Shown here one piece after another: positions 26,939-36,353 of a stretch of DNA of 64,000 nt. Source of the DNA: Porphyromonas sp. Its GTDB lineage: Bacteria; Bacteroidota; Bacteroidia; Bacteroidales; Porphyromonadaceae. Each line of letters begins with the position of its first letter. The stretch's first letter is position 1. The position numbers and the translations under genes are program-made. A model generated the notes under the pieces. That model saw only the letters and a list, made by a program, of their open reading frames with translations. It was not told the DNA's origin and did not search any database. The stretch is from the NCBI GenBank assembly GCA_022772085.1, contig JALFBN010000005.1:62001-126000 (forward strand). Direction: 5' to 3'.

Positions 26939-27928
26939 TTATATCTCTTTTGTGTTCTGTTTTTCCGAATGCTGGGAGGTTTCATCGGCACGGCTGCGTG
27001 CGTCATAGGCCTCTACGATCTGTTGCACGAGCGGATGACGTACAATGTCGCCCTTCTCAAAAGTAACGCGTCCGATGGAGGGAATGCCCTCAAGGATATC
27101 CAGTGCATTTTTTAGTCCTGATCGCACGCCATAGGGGAGGTCGATCTGTGTTATGTCGCCCGTGATGATCATTTTTGAGTAATACCCCATGCGGGTGAGA
27201 AACATTTTCATCTGATGCGTGGTGGTATTTTGTGCTTCGTCTAAGATGATCACGGCATCGTTGAGCGTACGTCCACGCATGTAGGCCAGAGGGGCGATCT
27301 GTATGGTGCCCATTTCCATGTACTCCTTGAGCCGTTGAGGAGGGATCATCTCTTCGAGAGCATCGTATAGCGGTTGCAGATAGGGATCTAGTTTGTCTTT
27401 CATCTCTCCGGGGAGAAATCCTAATTTTTCGCCGGCTTCTACGGCCGGACGAGATAGTATGATACGACGTACATATCGCTCTTTAAGAGCTTTCACTGCC
27501 AGAGCTATGGCGATAAAGGTCTTTCCCGTACCTGCAGGCCCCACGGCAAAGAGGAGATCTTTTTCTTCAAAAAGGCGTACCATGCGTTGTTGTCCCTCTC
27601 CTCGTGCGGCAATGCTTCGTCCTCGAGCCCCATAGACAATATGATGCTGAGGCTCGGGAGTGGAGGCATCTTCCCCTCGAGCAATCCGTCGGATAGTCTC
27701 TTCGCTCAGGCTATTATAGCGTCTGATGTGTGCAACGAGGTGATCGAGTATGGTTACAAAGGCGTCTATTTGCGAGGCTTCTCCTAAGATTTTCAAAATG
27801 CCGTCGCCCGCTTTTAGACGCAACTTCGGGTAGAGGTTTTTTAGTAGGATCAGATTCTCCCTATTAACCCCAAATAGAATCCCGGCATCCGCATCATCGG
27901 GAGCATAGAGTCGTTCGGTTATTAACAC
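26939..27928 (-). CDS. PhoH-like ATPase
   Basis: 329 residues from a GTG at 27926-27928 (reads [10 protein letters not shown]). The N-terminal KH-like region precedes the PhoH core: P-loop [14 protein letters not shown] (about 128-141), [17 protein letters not shown], Walker [12 protein letters not shown], and GDITQIDLP. This is the YbeZ/PhoH family often linked to rRNA processing and YbeY. First gene of the phoH-purC-menG-aroE block; the -7 box TACTTTTG (27961-27968, minus strand) gives it a leader of about 26 nt. Confidence 0.93.
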   Translation of the reverse strand: MLITERLYAPDDADAGILFGVNRENLILLKNLYPKLRLKAGDGILKILGEASQIDAFVTILDHLVAHIRRYNSLSEETIRRIARGEDASTPEPQHHIVYGARGRSIAARGEGQQRMVRLFEEKDLLFAVGPAGTGKTFIAIALAVKALKERYVRRIILSRPAVEAGEKLGFLPGEMKDKLDPYLQPLYDALEEMIPPQRLKEYMEMGTIQIAPLAYMRGRTLNDAVIILDEAQNTTTHQMKMFLTRMGYYSKMIITGDITQIDLPYGVRSGLKNALDILEGIPSIGRVTFEKGDIVRHPLVQQIVEAYDARSRADETSQHSEKQNTKEI

Positions 27929-27960
27929 GGTCTACGTATGTTAGGTACACATTCTCCCCA

Positions 27961-27968
27961 CAAAAGTA
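27961..27968 (-). promoter_or_regulatory. -7 box of the phoH-purC-menG-aroE block
   Basis: TACTTTTG on the minus strand, 33 nt before the GTG start. Matches TAnnTTTG; the -33 element is not clear. Confidence 0.55.
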
Positions 27969-28013
27969 CCAACAATTTTTCGCCTAAAGATCTTTTGACT
28001 TATTTTGCCACAA

Positions 28014-29414
28014 TCAGGGAGTTTGATGGGATAGACTTTGGGCTTTGACTCGATGCCTGAGGTAGGGTAAAAAGCCTATTGATGATAGCCCTTTGGCTAT
28101 CATAGAGAGGGCAATCGCCCACCAAATGCCCTCCAACCCCCAATGGAGGGAGGTGAAAAGGAATACAAGCGGGATGCGGATACTGTTTCCTATGATGCTG
28201 ATGAGGGCCGGTTGCAAACTTCTTCCTGTACCGTAAAAAAGACCTTGGATCACAATCTCCGCCATCATAAAGAGCTGAAAACAGCCCACGATACGCAGGT
28301 AGCGTCCGCCTTCGATATAGGCCTCCACCTCGGGTACAATGAGTGCGAAAAAGGGTGTTCCCAAGAAAATATAGATCAGCGAAGCAATGAGTCCGAAAAT
28401 CGAGGTGATGGAAATACTGATCTTGAAGGCAGAGAAGATACGATCGGCTTTACCTTGGGCATAATTTTGGGCTACAAAGGTGGCAAGTGCTGTACTGAAT
28501 CCCTGTGAGGTATTCCACGTAATTGCTTCGAGTTGTCCTCCTGTGTTAATCGTTGCTACGCCGATGTGTCCTCCCGTACGAGCTGTAAGCGTACCCATTA
28601 TGAAGGTAATGAATACGAATAGAGTGTTAAGTGCCACAATGGGAACTCCCAGTTTTGCAATCTTGAGAGTCTCCATGCGATGCAGTCTTCCCACGAGATG
28701 CCAACCTCCAAAGAGGTGATCTTGTCCGTAGATACGGTATAAAAAAAGTAGCGCCACAAGCCATTGAGAGACAACGGTGGCAAGAGCAGCTCCCGCAATA
28801 CCCCAACGAAATACAAAGATGAAAAGAGGATCGAGCAGCATATTGGCGATCAGCCCGATACTGTTGATGCGGAAGGGGATTTTGCTCCGTCCCGTGGCAT
28901 TGTAGATTCCGCTGCACGCCAGTCCTAGGAAGAAGGCGGGCAGCCCGAGGAGGATGAGGCGGAGGTAGATATGTGCCATGTGGCTAATCTCTTCGTCCAA
29001 ATGGTAAAAGCGAATAAACGTATCACCCCCGACGAAAAGGAGAGCCATGAGCCCTAAGGCGATGTATAGTGCCAGAGTTGTCGTATGCTGGGCGTAGCTG
29101 CGTGCCAAGCTTCGATTTTGAGCTCCGAGGCTGTGGGCTACGAGTACTTCTGCTCCCGACTTGACGAGCGTCCCGATGGAGGCTGCAAGCCAGGTGAGTA
29201 CAGCAATGACCCCGAGGGCGGCGATCTCTCTACTTCCGAGATGTCCTACCCAAGCCATGTCCGTGAAGGAGTAGGCCACTTGCACAAACGAAGTGCCGAT
29301 GATGGGGAGTGCTAGGGATACGATCTGACGGCTGATGCGTCCTTGGGTTAGATCGTGTACTTCACTAGGAGCTTTTTGTTCGGGTGTCACGTTGAGCGTT
29401 TGTCGTTCTTTCAA
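28014..29414 (-). CDS. MATE family efflux transporter
   Basis: 466 residues with twelve hydrophobic helices in two repeats. LPIIGTSFVQVAYSFTDMAWVGHLGSRE is the characteristic MATE opening (the second half repeats it at about 240-280), and ISRQIVSLALPI precedes it. It exports drugs or metabolites by Na+ or H+ antiport. It is last in the mutY-amidase-MCE-lipoprotein run (gap 28 bp) and is not close in sequence to the MATE at 17003, whose N-terminal signature differs. Confidence 0.93.
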   Translation of the reverse strand: MKERQTLNVTPEQKAPSEVHDLTQGRISRQIVSLALPIIGTSFVQVAYSFTDMAWVGHLGSREIAALGVIAVLTWLAASIGTLVKSGAEVLVAHSLGAQNRSLARSYAQHTTTLALYIALGLMALLFVGGDTFIRFYHLDEEISHMAHIYLRLILLGLPAFFLGLACSGIYNATGRSKIPFRINSIGLIANMLLDPLFIFVFRWGIAGAALATVVSQWLVALLFLYRIYGQDHLFGGWHLVGRLHRMETLKIAKLGVPIVALNTLFVFITFIMGTLTARTGGHIGVATINTGGQLEAITWNTSQGFSTALATFVAQNYAQGKADRIFSAFKISISITSIFGLIASLIYIFLGTPFFALIVPEVEAYIEGGRYLRIVGCFQLFMMAEIVIQGLFYGTGRSLQPALISIIGNSIRIPLVFLFTSLHWGLEGIWWAIALSMIAKGLSSIGFLPYLRHRVKAQSLSHQTP

Positions 29415-29442
29415 GGGAGAGAAAATGGATCTCCGGATGAAT

Positions 29443-30288
29443 TTAGGGACGTTGTTTGAGGAGAGCTTGATTGCGTTCCCCTCTTGTGCGGATTGCCTCT
29501 CGCTCTTGGAGAAGATGGGCTAAGCGTGCCGTTTTGAAGTGCGCCTCCTGAGTGCCCTTGGGGAGAGGGTAGGAGGCTACGACCATACCATTTTGCAAAA
29601 GCTCCACCTGAGGCGTAATTTGGAGGGAGTCTGCTCGATATAGTAACGCTCCGATCTCTTTGGCAGCGTGTGGAGGGAGTTGCAGGGTCTCGTGGTGGAG
29701 TCCTCCGCTCGCAAAATGGGCGTAATGCGCTCCATCTTCGGAGAGAGGGGTTGCCGAGGAGCGTGTGCCATCAGAGAGGATCAGGGTAAGAGCAGAACCA
29801 TATAGCCGCTTGGTCCCTATATAGTAATGGGTCACCTCAAACCATCCTTCCGGACTTGTGGAGGTGATGAGGGTGAGTCCGGGGGCTGTGGGAGGGGTAG
29901 GCATTGCACGATGGCGGTAGTGTCGTCCTGTCTCTAAGGCTTCAGTGGATCCCTCGGGCGTGAGGGTAAAGTCCGATGTGAGTTGTGCTATGGCTTGGGT
30001 AAGCTCCTTGTACTTTGTTTGGAGTGTTGTGCGAAGAAGTTCTCGCTCCTGCCACCGCACGCTATCGCGGAGGAGCTGTGCTTCTCGTCTAGCCTCCAGG
30101 TCGGTGGGAAAAAGGAGTGCAATGCTATCCAAATAGGCTGCTGCTCGCTCTAGATCCCCAGCCCCGATGGACTCTTTGGCTTCAGCTAAATAGTTTTCTG
30201 CCGAGTTTTTTTCCACGCTACACGATACCCCTAAGCAGAGAAGGAGTAACCCTCCGAGGAGGGGGATGGCATACCACCGATTTCGCAT
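29443..30288 (-). CDS. Lipoprotein of unknown function, TPR-like
   Basis: 281 residues. The lipobox is LGVSC (Cys at about 23), followed by a helical region ENYLAEAKESIGAGDLERAAAYLDSIALLFP that looks like one TPR-type hairpin pair, then a coiled stretch (about 85-120) and a beta-rich C-terminal half without recognisable motif. It starts 3 bp after the MCE gene stop, so it is coupled with it; it might be a periplasmic or outer membrane partner of the lipid-transfer protein. No function can be assigned. Confidence 0.75.
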   Translation of the reverse strand: MRNRWYAIPLLGGLLLLCLGVSCSVEKNSAENYLAEAKESIGAGDLERAAAYLDSIALLFPTDLEARREAQLLRDSVRWQERELLRTTLQTKYKELTQAIAQLTSDFTLTPEGSTEALETGRHYRHRAMPTPPTAPGLTLITSTSPEGWFEVTHYYIGTKRLYGSALTLILSDGTRSSATPLSEDGAHYAHFASGGLHHETLQLPPHAAKEIGALLYRADSLQITPQVELLQNGMVVASYPLPKGTQEAHFKTARLAHLLQEREAIRTRGERNQALLKQRP

Positions 30289-30291
30289 GGT

Positions 30292-31200
30292 TTAGAATAT
30301 AGAGAATTTGATGTATTTGCGCGGATTGGCTTTGAAATCTCCGACAAGCGAATCCGTCTTTGTCAGTAGAGACTGGAGATCCCGGTAGAGTTGTTCGTCG
30401 TTGATCACTTTGCCAAATGTTCCCTCTTTGCTATTGAGTTGTTGGGTGAGGGTACGCAGTTCGTTGGAGGTGCTCTCGAGGTTCTGTGCAATTTGCTTGA
30501 TATTGATACTATCGAGCTGTTGCGAGAAGTTGTCTACATGAGCCATGGAGTTGTTGGCTTTGGCAAGGAGAGGCGGCAAATCATGCGATGCATAACCCTG
30601 TATTTGCCCTATGAGGCTTTCGATTCGTTGCATGGAAGAACGGGCTGCGAGGAGGGTGGAGTGTGCCTCGTGGATGGCTTGCCGAAGCTTAGGGTCGGCT
30701 ACAAGTTGTTGTGTAGAAGCCAAGATGGAGTCTACTCGAGGCACCATCCGTACCACCTTGGGCATGAGATCTTCGGAGAGCATGGTCATGAGGTCTCCGT
30801 GGCTTTCGTTGGATTTGAAGTAATCGCCCTCTGCAAGGTATTGCGTTGTGGAGGCGAGACGGAGATCAATCTGCGCCCCTCCGAAGAGCGATGCTTTGAT
30901 CGACGCCACTGAGCCTTGGGGGATCTTGTATTTTTTGTCAATGTTGATCCGCACAAGCGTGGAGGCCTGTCCCTGTGGGTCGATCTCAAAGTCGAGCCCC
31001 TGCACGGTACCTACTTTATAGCCGTTGATCTTGACGGGAGAGGCTATGGCAAGCCCCTCTACGTGAGTAAATCGGGCGTAATAACTATATTCTCTGCTGA
31101 ATACCGCAAGTCCCTTGAGGTAGTTGAGTCCAAAGTAGACTAACGCCGAGGCGAGGAGCACGAAAAATCCAATTTTAACGAGGTCTGATGGTCGCTTCAT
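30292..31200 (-). CDS. MlaD-like MCE domain protein
   Basis: 302 residues. The N-terminal membrane helix (about 8-25) anchors an MCE domain (about 35-115: EGLAIASPVKINGYKVGTVQ, LFGGAQIDL), and a helical C-terminal part (about 130-300) has Gln/Ser-rich coils. MCE proteins form hexamers that carry phospholipids between membranes. No matching MlaE permease or MlaF ATPase lies next to it here, unlike many Mla operons. The amidase gene precedes it and a small lipoprotein follows. Confidence 0.9.
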   Translation of the reverse strand: MKRPSDLVKIGFFVLLASALVYFGLNYLKGLAVFSREYSYYARFTHVEGLAIASPVKINGYKVGTVQGLDFEIDPQGQASTLVRINIDKKYKIPQGSVASIKASLFGGAQIDLRLASTTQYLAEGDYFKSNESHGDLMTMLSEDLMPKVVRMVPRVDSILASTQQLVADPKLRQAIHEAHSTLLAARSSMQRIESLIGQIQGYASHDLPPLLAKANNSMAHVDNFSQQLDSINIKQIAQNLESTSNELRTLTQQLNSKEGTFGKVINDEQLYRDLQSLLTKTDSLVGDFKANPRKYIKFSIF

Positions 31201-31270
31201 AAGTTCGCAAAATAATCAATGTTGTATGGGTGTGGTTGTGGAGAAGTGTACTGTGTTACCGCTTGGTATT

Positions 31271-31298
31271 CTCCGACGAGGGTTCTCTGTTGTCGGAG
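31271..31298 (-). other. Intergenic hairpin between amidase and MCE gene
   Basis: CTCCGAC (31271-31277) pairs with GTCGGAG (31292-31298) with a 14-nt loop inside the 137-nt gap. No T tract on the coding strand, so it may be a weak attenuator or mRNA end-stabiliser. Confidence 0.3.
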
Positions 31299-31337
31299 AG
31301 AGAGAACGTCCTCCTGTTTGTTGTTTAAAAAGCTTCT

Positions 31338-32186
31338 TTATTGGTTTTGGTCCTTTATATAGGCTTCGTAGTAATTGGAGAAGCCGTCTACAATCGCTTT
31401 TGCAATTCGCTCTTGTCCCTGGGTGGAGAGGAGGAATTCCGCCTCCTGTCTGTTAGAAATAAACCCTAATTCGATAAGAATGCTCGGCATGGCAGTCTCT
31501 CGGATTACGAGGAAGCCCGCTTGGCGCACACCTCTATTTGGGCTGGGCAGTTGGGCTAGTTTGCTCTGTATGGATTGGGCTATGCGGATGCTCTTGTCCA
31601 AATGGGCATTTTGCATCATCTCAAACATGATATAACTCTCGCTAGAGGATGGGTCGAAGCCCTGATAGGTGCGTTCGTAATTATCCTCCAGCAGGATGGA
31701 CTCATTCTCCTTCATTGCCACACGCAAGTTGTCTTCGTTGCGCCAAAGTCCCAATACATAGGTCTCCGTACCCGAAGCACTCGTGGATTTAGCCGAATTG
31801 GTGTGGATGCTTATAAAAAGGTTGGCCTTGTTACGATTGGCAAAGGTCGCCCGCTGTTGTAAGCCGATAAAGGTATCGTTATTACGGGTGTAAAGCACCT
31901 TTACATTGGGGAATTGGCTTTGGATCAGTTCACCGGCACGAAGAGCCACTTTGAGGTTTATATCCTTTTCCCTACCCCCATTGCCTACGGCGCCTGTGTC
32001 TTTACCGCCATGTCCCGGATCGAGTACCAATACAAAGGTGTTGTCTTTGGTTTTCCTTTTGTTGCTCTTTTGGGCAAAGGCTTGGAATGTACAATAGGTG
32101 AGGGTCAGACTTACCAATAGGAGAAGTCTGAGGGTCGTGCTGCGAAATCCCCATCCGGAGTGCTTGATACGTTGGGTCAGGTCCAT
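31338..32186 (-). CDS. N-acetylmuramoyl-L-alanine amidase (AmiC-type, Amidase_3)
   Basis: 282 residues with a signal peptide (to about 38, ending QAFAQ). The zinc amidase domain has LVLDPGHGGKDTGAVGNGGREKD (metal His and Glu), FISIHTNSAKS (His) and the C-terminal ILIELGFISNRQEAEFLL (catalytic Glu). It cleaves the amide between MurNAc and L-Ala in peptidoglycan. No extra binding domain is seen. It sits between mutY (120 bp upstream) and the MCE gene. Confidence 0.93.
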   Translation of the reverse strand: MDLTQRIKHSGWGFRSTTLRLLLLVSLTLTYCTFQAFAQKSNKRKTKDNTFVLVLDPGHGGKDTGAVGNGGREKDINLKVALRAGELIQSQFPNVKVLYTRNNDTFIGLQQRATFANRNKANLFISIHTNSAKSTSASGTETYVLGLWRNEDNLRVAMKENESILLEDNYERTYQGFDPSSSESYIMFEMMQNAHLDKSIRIAQSIQSKLAQLPSPNRGVRQAGFLVIRETAMPSILIELGFISNRQEAEFLLSTQGQERIAKAIVDGFSNYYEAYIKDQNQ

Positions 32187-32306
32187 ATTGTGTATAGGAG
32201 TGCCTATCTCTATTATTCTTCAATCGAGGACGCACCTCTAGGGTGTTCCACGCTGCAAAGCTACTGATTTTATTGCAGTTGTAGTCCCTTTTTGATCTGA
32301 ACCTCA

Positions 32307-33383
32307 TCACATGCCTCTATCTTCTAAAAATCGCTTGAGGGGTATCGGGAAGGCGTAGTGCTCTAGCTCGGAGCTTGCTACCCATTGCAATGCCTTCGGT
32401 AGGGGGTGTGGAGGGGCAAGTAGTTCGGTTTGGTAGATGGTAATGAACAATTGCTGATGTGAGAGTTTGTGCCGTTGATTTTGGGGGCTGCGTAGGGAGG
32501 GCGTCTCAGAGAGATGGAGGAGTGCTTGGAGCTGCTCTGCGATCTCCTCCCGATGAATAGGAACTTCACTCTCGATGAGAGGGAGCTGGTACAGACCACG
32601 CCAGATGTCGTTACGATCACGCTTGCCGATGAGGATTTGCCTCTCGTACTCACAGCAGACGAAGTTTAGATATCGGGTACGGATCTTGAGTTTGCCCCTT
32701 TTTAGCGGTAGTTCTGTCGCACGGGGAAGCCCTGCCACTTGGCATTGTGCTTGGATGGGGCATTGGTCGCATTGTGGAGATTTGGGTGTGCAGATGAGTG
32801 CCCCTAGTTCGATGAGAGCTTGCCCAAGAATTCGAGGCGAGAGTTTGCTCTCCAGGAGCTCCTCCACGGCTTGGGTGCAAAGCTTTTGACCCGCAGGGGT
32901 ATCTATGGGTAAGTCGCTGGCAAGTAGGCGGCTAATCACCCGAAGGACATTGCCATCCACGGCAGGATAGGGCTGGTCGAAGGCAAAAGAGGCGATGGCT
33001 CCTGCTGTGTAGGCTCCGATGCCGGGGAGAGATTGGATCGTTTTATAGTCTGAGGGAAATTGTCCGTGGTGCTTTTGCTCGATGATCTGTGCCGCTTTGT
33101 GCAGGTGATAGGCACGGCTGTAATAGCCTAACCCTTGCCAAAGGCGTAGCACTTCATCCTCGGATGCACGAGCCAAATCTGTGACTGTGGGGAATCGCTC
33201 CAAAAAACGAAGATAGTATTGCAGACCCTGATCTACACGGGTCTGTTGCAGAATGATCTCGGAGAGCCAAATGGCATAAGGATCGCATCCCTCTCGCCAC
33301 GGCAACTCTCGGGCATGGAGAGCGAACCACGAAACGAGGGACTGGGCTATGGGGTAAGGGAGGGCTATGACTTTTTGATCCAT
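32307..33383 (-). CDS. mutY: A/G-specific adenine glycosylase
   Basis: 358 residues. The glycosylase core has LPWREGCDPYAIWLSEIILQQTRV, the helix-hairpin-helix LPGIGAYTAGAIA with catalytic Asp in AVDGNVLRVISR, and an iron-sulfur loop C-x6-C-x2-C-x5-C (CTPKSPQCDQCPIQAQC). The C-terminal NUDIX-like domain starts at about 235 and recognises 8-oxoG. It removes adenine opposite 8-oxoguanine. The -7 box TATCTTTG ends only 7 nt before the ATG, giving a nearly leaderless mRNA. Confidence 0.97.
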   Translation of the reverse strand: MDQKVIALPYPIAQSLVSWFALHARELPWREGCDPYAIWLSEIILQQTRVDQGLQYYLRFLERFPTVTDLARASEDEVLRLWQGLGYYSRAYHLHKAAQIIEQKHHGQFPSDYKTIQSLPGIGAYTAGAIASFAFDQPYPAVDGNVLRVISRLLASDLPIDTPAGQKLCTQAVEELLESKLSPRILGQALIELGALICTPKSPQCDQCPIQAQCQVAGLPRATELPLKRGKLKIRTRYLNFVCCEYERQILIGKRDRNDIWRGLYQLPLIESEVPIHREEIAEQLQALLHLSETPSLRSPQNQRHKLSHQQLFITIYQTELLAPPHPLPKALQWVASSELEHYAFPIPLKRFLEDRGM

Positions 33384-33390
33384 CGTGGGA

Positions 33391-33398
33391 CAAAGATA
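33391..33398 (-). promoter_or_regulatory. mutY -7 box
   Basis: TATCTTTG on the minus strand, 7 nt before the start codon at 33383. A weak -33 element lies about 22 nt further upstream. Predicted transcription start within a few nt of the ATG. Confidence 0.55.
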
Positions 33399-33540
33399 CT
33401 GCTTTCCGAAGGGGGAACTTGTTTTGCATCTGTGAAACCTCTCTAAATTGCTGCCCTATATGTTTTTTCGTGCAGGGCTCTGCTTTTTTGTTTCACGGGC
33501 AGCAGATTCTTTTTTGTAGCCCTAAATATCTCAGAAGGTT

Positions 33541-33571
33541 TTGGTCAACTCGAAAAGATTGTCTACCTTTG
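33541..33571 (+). promoter_or_regulatory. Promoter of initiator tRNA-Met
   Basis: TTG at 33541-33543 and TACCTTTG at 33564-33571, ending 19 nt before the tRNA. Confidence 0.65.
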
Positions 33572-33590
33572 CAATGCAAATGCGATATAT

Positions 33591-33662
<72 letters not shown>

Positions 33663-33686
33663 CTTCATATTCATACAATTCTTTTT

Positions 33687-33731
33687 AGGAAGGAAGTATC
33701 AAGCCTTAGGGTTCGGTACTTCTTTCTTGTT
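33687..33731 (+). terminator. Terminator after initiator tRNA
   Basis: AGGAAGGAAGTA (33687-33698) pairs, with two G-U pairs, to TACTTCTTTCTT (33717-33728); the 3' arm is itself T-rich. Confidence 0.65.
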
Positions 33732-33779
33732 ATTGGATCTCACGACCTTGCCGTAATCCACCTACCACGGCTTTTTCAT

Positions 33780-33787
33780 TACCTTTG
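33780..33787 (+). promoter_or_regulatory. typA -7 box
   Basis: TACCTTTG, 23 nt before the typA ATG at 33811. The -33 element is not evident. Confidence 0.5.
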
Positions 33788-33810
33788 TACCCGACTATTA
33801 GTAGAGTTAT

Positions 33811-35619
33811 ATGCAAGAAATACGCAATATTGCGATTATCGCCCATGTAGACCACGGCAAGACCACTCTCGTCGACAAGATGCTACTGGCGGGCAAACTA
33901 TTCAGAGACGATAAGGCTACAGAGGTAGATACTTATCTGGACAACAATGCAATCGAACGTGAACGCGGGATCACGATTGTAAGTAAAAACGTGAGTATCC
34001 GCTATCGTGGCGTTAAAATCAATATCATTGATACTCCGGGGCACGCTGACTTTGGAGGCGAGGTAGAGCGTGTGCTTAACATGGCAGATGGTTGTCTCCT
34101 CCTCGTCGATGCCTTTGAGGGGCCTATGCCTCAAACCCGTTTTGTCCTCCAAAAAGCTCTTAGTTTAGGACTAAAACCCATTGTCGTGATCAACAAGGTG
34201 GATAAACCCAACTGCCGACCCAGTGAAGTACAGGATATGGTCTTTGACCTGATGGCCAGCCTTGACGCTAACGATGACCAGTTGGACTTCCCTACACTCT
34301 TCGGCTCTGCCAAGCAGGGATGGATGAGTTTGGATTACGAGCAGCCAACCGATACGATTACTCCCCTCTTGGATGCTATCGTTGACCATATCCCCCCTCC
34401 CCCCGTTCTGGAGGGACCTGCTCAGATGCTGATTACCTCTCTTGACTTTTCCTCTTACGTCGGACGTATTGCCGTGGGGCGTGTGCATCGAGGTACGATC
34501 CGTGAGAATAGCGATATTGTACTCTGTCGCCGCGATGGAACGCAAGTGCGACAAAAGATAAAAGAACTCAATACTTTCGAGGGGCTTGGGCGTGCCAAGG
34601 CAGAAGCCGTCTCTTCGGGAGATATTTGTGCCATCATAGGTCTTGATACCTTTGAGATCGGCGAGACGGTGGCTGATGCCAGTGCTCCGGAGGCTCTAAC
34701 CAGTATTCGGGTCGATGAGCCGACGATGAGTATGCTCTTTACCATCAATAATTCACCCTTCTTTGGTAAAGATGGGAAGTTTGTTACGAGTCGTCATATT
34801 TACGATCGCCTTACCAAAGAGTTGGACAAAAACCTCGCCCTTCGGGTGGAACCCACCGATTCTGCTGATTCGTGGCTCGTCTACGGGCGTGGCATTCTGC
34901 ACTTGAGTGTACTTATTGAAACGATGCGTCGCGAGGGGTACGAACTGCAAGTGGGACAACCTCAGGTGATTATCAAAGAGATCGATGGTGTAAAGTGTGA
35001 GCCCATTGAGCAGCTGACTGTCAATCTGCCGGAGGAGTATTCAAGCCGTGTTATCGACCTCATCACACGACGTCGTGGCGAGATGACCTCCATGGAGAGC
35101 AAGGGAGACCGCATTATGCTGGAGTTCACCATTCCCTCCAGAGGGATCATTGGACTGAATAATTCCGTCCTTACAGCTTCTGCCGGTGAGGCCGTGATGG
35201 CGCACCGCTTCATTGAGTTTGCTCCGTGGCGTGGAGAGATCCAACGACGTCTTAACGGATCCATTATAGCCATGGAGGGAGGGACTGCCTTTGCCTATGC
35301 GCTTAATAACTTGCAGAGTAGAGGACGCTTTTTTATTGCACCACAGGATGAGGTATATGCAGGGCAGGTGATCGGTGAGCATACGAAGGACAACGACCTC
35401 GTTGTCAATGTGTGCAAGAGCAAAAAACTGACCAATATGCGCGCCTCAGGCAGTGACGATAAAGTGGCACTCGCTCCCCCTGTGATCTTCAGTTTGGAGG
35501 ATGCCCTCGAATATATCAAAGCCGATGAATATGTAGAGGTGACGCCCAATAGCATGCGTATGCGTAAGATCATATTGGACGAATTGGAGCGCAAGCGTCG
35601 CTCTCGAAGTGAGGATTGA
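33811..35619 (+). CDS. typA: Ribosome-associated GTPase TypA/BipA
   Basis: 602 residues, the full length of TypA. The translational GTPase motifs are present: [34 protein letters not shown] and NKVDKPN. Domains II, III and V follow, and the C-terminal TypA-specific domain begins at about residue 480. It binds ribosomes and affects assembly and stress adaptation. It stands alone, with a -7 box upstream and a hairpin ending in TTTT downstream (35648-35720). Confidence 0.97.
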   Translation: MQEIRNIAIIAHVDHGKTTLVDKMLLAGKLFRDDKATEVDTYLDNNAIERERGITIVSKNVSIRYRGVKINIIDTPGHADFGGEVERVLNMADGCLLLVDAFEGPMPQTRFVLQKALSLGLKPIVVINKVDKPNCRPSEVQDMVFDLMASLDANDDQLDFPTLFGSAKQGWMSLDYEQPTDTITPLLDAIVDHIPPPPVLEGPAQMLITSLDFSSYVGRIAVGRVHRGTIRENSDIVLCRRDGTQVRQKIKELNTFEGLGRAKAEAVSSGDICAIIGLDTFEIGETVADASAPEALTSIRVDEPTMSMLFTINNSPFFGKDGKFVTSRHIYDRLTKELDKNLALRVEPTDSADSWLVYGRGILHLSVLIETMRREGYELQVGQPQVIIKEIDGVKCEPIEQLTVNLPEEYSSRVIDLITRRRGEMTSMESKGDRIMLEFTIPSRGIIGLNNSVLTASAGEAVMAHRFIEFAPWRGEIQRRLNGSIIAMEGGTAFAYALNNLQSRGRFFIAPQDEVYAGQVIGEHTKDNDLVVNVCKSKKLTNMRASGSDDKVALAPPVIFSLEDALEYIKADEYVEVTPNSMRMRKIILDELERKRRSRSED

Positions 35620-35647
35620 TTTTCCATCTTGTTGAGAATGAATGGAG

Positions 35648-35720
35648 AGCGTTGCACCCTTGTCTTATCCGATCCTCCTACCGTATTGAGAGGTCAATAG
35701 AGACCGGGGTGCAACGCTTT
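35648..35720 (+). terminator. Terminator after typA
   Basis: AGCGTTGCACCC (35648-35659) pairs exactly with GGGTGCAACGCT (35707-35718), followed by TTT. The 47-nt loop is unusually long for a simple terminator and might hold extra structure. Confidence 0.6.
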
Positions 35721-35747
35721 TCGTATACGAGCAACAAACTATAACCT

Positions 35748-36239
35748 ATGATGAACCCGAAACGACTCATTCTTACTCTCGCTCTAGGTGTATGTACTTT
35801 GCTTATTCCCCTGCATCGAGTTCATGCCCAATCCGCCTTTCATAAAGGATCGCATACCACCGGACTTGCGTTGAGTTTGTCTGTGGGACCTATCCCTTTT
35901 TGGACAGCAGTGCTTCCATTTGTAGGCGTTTCCTATGAATATGGAGTGCTGGATGGCATATTCTCGAATACCAAAGGGAGTCTTGGCGTTGGTGTCCATG
36001 GAGAACTCGCTGCGAGAATGGGTGTTCTATCCAACGAACTGATTTTTTGTGATGATTATATCTTCCTGGGAGGTCTTACGTCGTTTCATTATGAGTTCCT
36101 TCCCGGGCTCGATACCTATGTTTCTCCAAGTTTGGGGATTTCGTTTATCAATGGATCTCCTGACTTTAATTGGAACGTAATTACGGGGACTCGATACTAT
36201 TTTACCTCGCATTTTGCAGCGGGATTGGAGTACTCTTGA
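35748..36239 (+). pseudogene. Small outer membrane barrel protein, first copy, truncated by an in-frame TGA
   Basis: 163 residues to the TGA at 36237-36239. A signal peptide (about 1-28, HAQ) precedes a short beta barrel. It is a tandem paralog of the next gene (36354). The reading stops after GLEYS, but beyond the TGA the same frame continues TWTSVRLGFTYQF and stops at TAA (36279-36281), matching the paralog's WALPSLRLGLTYKF. The TGA sits where the paralog has TGG (Trp). The product therefore lacks its last 13 residues after the lost Trp position, including the terminal Phe strand that BAM recognises. It may be inactive or still partly functional; recoding of TGA is possible but unsupported. 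Confidence 0.7.
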
Positions 36240-36296
36240 ACATGGACTTCGGTGAGATTGGGCTTCACCTATCAATTCTAACCGAGCGAACTTCAT

Positions 36297-36322
36297 GGAG
36301 AGGAGGTTCTCTCCGCTTTTTT
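36297..36322 (+). terminator. Terminator after the first barrel paralog
   Basis: GGAGAG (36297-36302) pairs with CTCTCC (36309-36314) and is followed by GCTTTTTT. Lies 15 nt after the second (TAA) stop codon. Confidence 0.7.
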
Positions 36323-36353
36323 CAGATATGAACGTATAACAAACACTTAACTT

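Noticed and set aside
36237-36239. TGA as selenocysteine or tryptophan codon
   Set aside because: No selenocysteine insertion element is seen and no other gene here uses TGA as sense; a nonsense change is simpler.
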